64,000 nt of DNA from Omphiscola glabra (Eukaryota; Mollusca; Gastropoda; Lymnaeidae), in assembly GCA_964017045.1 (NCBI GenBank), contig OZ024794.1:50845013-50909012 (forward strand), in the 5' to 3' direction. Each line of letters starts with the position of its first letter. Positions within the stretch are counted from its first letter, which is position 1. The notes under the pieces were generated by a model. It was not told where the DNA came from. It saw nothing but the letters and a program-made list of their open reading frames with translations, and made no database searches. Below are positions 61,401-64,000 of this stretch, in pieces. The position numbers and the translations under genes are program-made.

Positions 61401-64000
61401 TGCTTTAAGAAGTTGAGGACTATGTATTCTTACTGTTTTTCTCTCTTGGAGGGCCATAGACCTAAAATATGACACTTTCATAGCTATGTCTTACAGATCA
61501 CTCAGATTTATACTTGCCAATCTCTAATTGATGTCAACCATCTATTTGAATGAGTTTGATGAAATGATGACTAGGGAAAATATCAGCCATTTGGTAAGCT
61601 GGGTGTAAAACGTCAATTTCTTGTGTTCTAGGCACCACTGTCACTGTTGTCAAACTCTTTTACAATATACCTGTAAGGAAACAGTACTATTATTCTTCTC
61701 AAAGAAGGAAGGAGGACTTGAAGAAAGTCGAGGATCTTCTCATGGCATTTTCTATCATCAAACCACAGTTAAGGATTGTGTTTCGCCACAATAAAGAATT
61801 GATGTTGCAAAAGCTGCCAGCCAATAATACAAAGGATGCATTAACTTCAGTTCTAGGAAGACAAGTTGCAAGTCAGCTTGTGTTCAAAGAAAAAACAATA
61901 AATGAAATTGGAGTATGTTTTTTTCTCTTACTTTTTAGATGCTATGTAATAACGATTTAAATATTTTGTATGGGTGTTCATTCTTGTTTATGCTACTATT
62001 ATTTTCTACTTAAAAATATATTCTCCTTCTAAATTGATGATCTTAATTATAATTAAAATCATTTAAGCCAACTCCTAAAGACAATTTTTTGTTCTTTTAA
62101 GGCAAAAGTATCAGTATATGTTCCGAAACCTGGCTCGGATGTCAGGATTATGTCTCGTTCTACTGGTGACAGAAGTTTTATTGTTGTCAATGATCGTCCT
62201 GTGTTTTTGAAAGAACTATTGAAAGTGAGTTTTAACTTTAAGAAAAAAAGTTTGCAGATATCTACACGAACTACTGTTGCTATTTTCAATCCTCATTCAG
62301 GATTTTCTGGTGTTATTTGCAGCAGTAATGTCAAATGTAGATTTTAATATTTGCTCTAAAAGAGTTAGAAGTAGTTGAAGTGTGAAATATATATTTTTAA
62401 CTGCTTTGGTTTGATATAATCATTTCTATCCTGAAATTTGCATATTTTGTATGGACTTCATTATAAAGTCAAATGATTATTTTTATGGATGATTGAATGT
62501 TCTGTTCATTTTAAAGGTACTTAAACAGTACTACAACAATTGCCATCCATGTGATGCAACACGTCTGCCAGTCTGCTACATGCAAGTCATTCTTCCTACA
62601 GAAGACGTTGATGTCAATGTTGATCCAAACAAAACCATTGTCTTTCTTCAACATATGGTATGGAGTTTTAAGCAAAACCAAAGACTGTAATAGGACTTAT
62701 CATTATGTTATGATGCAGTCGTCTTTTTTAAAGCTTATCATTAATTCATTTTTTTGGTAACAATTGTGAATGAACAAACTTTTGTTGTTGCATAGACCTA
62801 AAAAATGTTTCTTATTTACATTTTCCCTTAATTGTACATTAGTGCAGTTTGTTGAAAACATATTTTTTTCCCTCTTCATTCATGATGTTTAAAGAAAGAA
62901 ATACAGATGTGTTCAGAAGAAATTTTACTAGAGTTGTACGGCCCTTTAGATAATGTTCCTTCATGGCACTACAGTCAGTCATCAGAGATAATTGCACAAC
63001 AGTCTTTAGCAGCAAATGATAAAAAATTGTCCAGTGAAGAAGAGGAGGTAGGTTTCAATAACAGCTACTGCATTAAACTCCCTTTTGAAAATAGTGAGAA
63101 AAGATCAGCATGGTTAAACTAGTGTAACATCATGTGGCTAAATGAATTCACTTAGTATGATTTAAATTGTCATAAATAAGGTTGATTTACATTTCAAAAA
63201 TTAATTACAAATGCATCATTATTTTTTTTTTAGTGACTGACTGAGACTAAAAAAATCTCCTTGCCAATTCTCTGTTCTTTTGGTCCATTTGTCTTTTTCA
63301 GGTCACTAAAGACAAAAGAACTAAAGTGAAAGTATCAAGTCATATGGTGTATTCCAGAGCTCAAACAATAAGTGATGCAAGGACAACACATCAGATGAAG
63401 GATAATCAGATGAAGGATAATCAGATGCAGGATAATCAGATGAATGATAATCAGATGAATGATAATCAGATGAATGATAATCAGATGAATGATAATCAGA
63501 CTGAGGACAAAAGCAAGACTGAAACTAATCAAAATAATAATATTTCACTGCATCCTGAAGACAACAGTAAAAACTTGCCTGATTTAAGCCATGCTGTTTC
63601 TGATGAATCACTTGCTGTCAGTGAAATTCTTTCTTTGAATGATAGACATTTAGGTGATTTTAATCATGCTAATGCATCGAAGGTTAATTTACAAAATGAT
63701 TTAACCCCGGGAACACCATCAGGTCGTGTTTCTCATTCATTGTTTGCTGTACCAACAAGTGAGAAATTAAATGAAGCAACAAGTGAAGTGGAGGTAGCAC
63801 TTTCTCTTGGTGATAGCCAGCAGAATATTTCAGTTAAGGACAAGACAGCAACAAGTTTAGAAGGGCATGCTTATTTCAGTTCAAGTTTTTTAGCTGATAA
63901 TTTTGGTAACACACCTTTAATGGAAACAATGGAAGGTACTGATGGTGATAATCAGTTAGGAGCCATCAGTATTACTGGAAGCAGCTGGAGCAGAGGAAAC
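55464..64000 (+). CDS. PMS1: PMS1, MutL-family mismatch repair protein (3' end outside window)
   Basis: PMS1 pairs with MLH1 (MutL-beta) in mismatch repair. Exons: 55464-55616, 60424-60583, 61215-61340, 61632-61912, 62102-62224, 62517-62657, 62895-63047, and 63302 to past 64000, with phases matching throughout. GHKL ATPase motifs are intact: [11 protein letters not shown] (motif I, catalytic Glu and Asn), VSDNGHGLS (motif II) and TYGFRGEAL (motif III). Then come [18 protein letters not shown] and the transducer region [11 protein letters not shown] and [12 protein letters not shown]. Blocks such as [20 protein letters not shown] and YGPL after the ATPase favour PMS1 over PMS2. The last exon enters the low-complexity linker, contains a 15-bp tandem repeat, and reaches SSWSRGN, recalling the DEWSRGN motif in human PMS1. 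The HMG-box and C-terminal dimerisation region are not in the window. Confidence 0.95.
55660..55940 (+). repeat. ACT/AGT-rich degenerate tract in PMS1 intron 1
   Basis: Words such as CTACACTACACTGACACTGA, GACTACACTGAGTGAGACT and GTCTACAGTAGACTCTACT start about 45 bp after the exon 1 donor. It resembles 29420-29660 in WFS1 intron 1. Confidence 0.45.
55973..56052. repeat. Fold-back repeat with 36-bp arms and YY1-type sites
   Basis: Arms 55973-56008 and 56017-56052 are reverse complements with about 3 mismatches and an 8-base loop. Each arm carries CCAAGATGGCGGCC (minus strand in the left arm, plus in the right), which is the YY1 consensus, next to GACCCGCGAAC or its complement. The same modules occur at 29086-29254 in WFS1 intron 1. 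Confidence 0.85.
56160..56432 (+). repeat. 23-bp minisatellite, about 12 copies
   Basis: Each unit begins CCCTAACAGGG, continues TTTTGACCCT and ends CT. Twelve head-to-tail copies are present; the third has one G-to-A change, and two degenerate copies trail to about 56490. Each unit contains AGGGT-TTTG-ACCCT, a small hairpin. A related single module occurs at about 29320-29350. Although CCCTAA is telomere-like, the unit is not a telomeric repeat. Confidence 0.95.
56491..58584. other. PMS1 intron 1, central part
   Basis: AT-rich intronic DNA. CCCTAACCCGAACCCTAA at about 56956-56975 echoes the repeat family upstream. A (TA)n/GAGA-rich microsatellite lies at about 57613-57662. The frame at 57250-57459 is not recognised. 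Confidence 0.55.
58585..59122. repeat. 34-bp direct repeats bracketing an orphan exon-like segment
   Basis: GTCAC(A/G)AAATGTGGAGG and the following AAAACCCCATAGTAAAA occur at 58585-58618 and 59089-59122 with one mismatch. Just inside the right copy (about 59020-59088) are three degenerate units around GGCAACATAGATGT. The bracketed 470 bp contain the exon-like fragment at 58772-58928. Confidence 0.75.
58772..58928 (-). pseudogene. Orphan exon-like fragment with a one-base frame break
   Basis: Within PMS1 intron 1, on the opposite strand, a segment has an acceptor (TATCTTGCAG) and a donor (CATAAG|GTAGCT). It reads [20 protein letters not shown] then SFMIENEQQ before a run of six A, after which the frame shifts and reads [20 protein letters not shown]. 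The one-base excess at the homopolymer is the only break; the rest would be a phase-0 exon of about 52 codons. I do not recognise the protein. It could be a duplicated exon of another gene, a pseudogene, or a live exon with a sequencing error. Confidence 0.45.
60325..60337. repeat. Poly-G tract in PMS1 intron 1
   Basis: Thirteen-base G homopolymer following TGTGTGTGTC, about 90 bp upstream of PMS1 exon 2. Confidence 0.85.
63392..63496 (+). repeat. PMS1: 15-bp in-frame tandem repeat in PMS1 linker, 7 copies
   Basis: Units CAGATG(A/C)A(G/T)GATAAT encode QM(K/Q/N)DN seven times, followed by a decayed eighth unit (QTEDK). The unit length is a multiple of three, so copy-number change would keep the frame. 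It lies in the poorly conserved linker between the ATPase and C-terminal domains. Confidence 0.95.

Noticed and set aside
63335..63532. Minus-strand frame with repeated LIIIH
   Set aside because: Shadow of the in-frame 15-bp repeat in the PMS1 exon.

Overview
This is a window of animal nuclear DNA. Genes are split by many short exons with GT-AG introns, intergenic DNA is AT-rich, and there are numerous hAT-type MITEs and decayed LINEs. The proteins are clearly metazoan. The repeat style, including a SPIN-like hAT element that I recall being reported from a pond snail, suggests a gastropod mollusc; that assignment is inference. There are no operons and no prokaryotic features.

Five protein-coding genes are supported by exon-by-exon reading with matching splice phases. 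(1) Tankyrase: only the first coding exon (minus, 2034-2223); the gene runs off the left edge. (2) HECTD2, a HECT E3 ubiquitin ligase (minus, 9464-22301): complete, 21 coding exons, 875 residues. (3) Wolframin/WFS1 (plus, 28974-40200): six coding exons, 786 residues, first exon tentative. (4) ORMDL (minus, 46254-48328): complete, three coding exons, 153 residues. (5) PMS1, a MutL homologue (plus, 55464 to the right edge): eight coding exons present, C-terminus missing.

The gene order is informative. From memory of the human map, HECTD2 and TNKS2 are near neighbours in the same orientation on 10q23, and ORMDL1 and PMS1 lie head to head on 2q32. Both arrangements appear here, with WFS1 between them. 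The products do not form one pathway: they cover ADP-ribosylation, ubiquitylation, ER calcium and stress biology, sphingolipid control and mismatch repair.

The accessory layer is repeats. Several hAT-like MITEs carry TIRs and 8-bp target-site duplications (2384-3042, 35260-35455, 38255-38449, 46459-46863, 53902-54082). A nest of broken LINEs fills WFS1 intron 1 (about 30979-34891). A chimeric LINE-containing unit of about 906 bp is present twice (4192-5097 and 33582-34490). Fold-back repeats with YY1-like sites lie in the first introns of WFS1 and PMS1, the second followed by a 23-bp minisatellite. An orphan exon-like fragment lies antisense inside PMS1 intron 1. I found no tRNA, rRNA, CRISPR array or new multi-gene system. 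The most notable items are the double microsynteny, the N-terminal zinc ribbon on HECTD2, a 21-nt microexon, a probable GC-AG intron, the SPIN-like element and the duplicated chimeric repeat.
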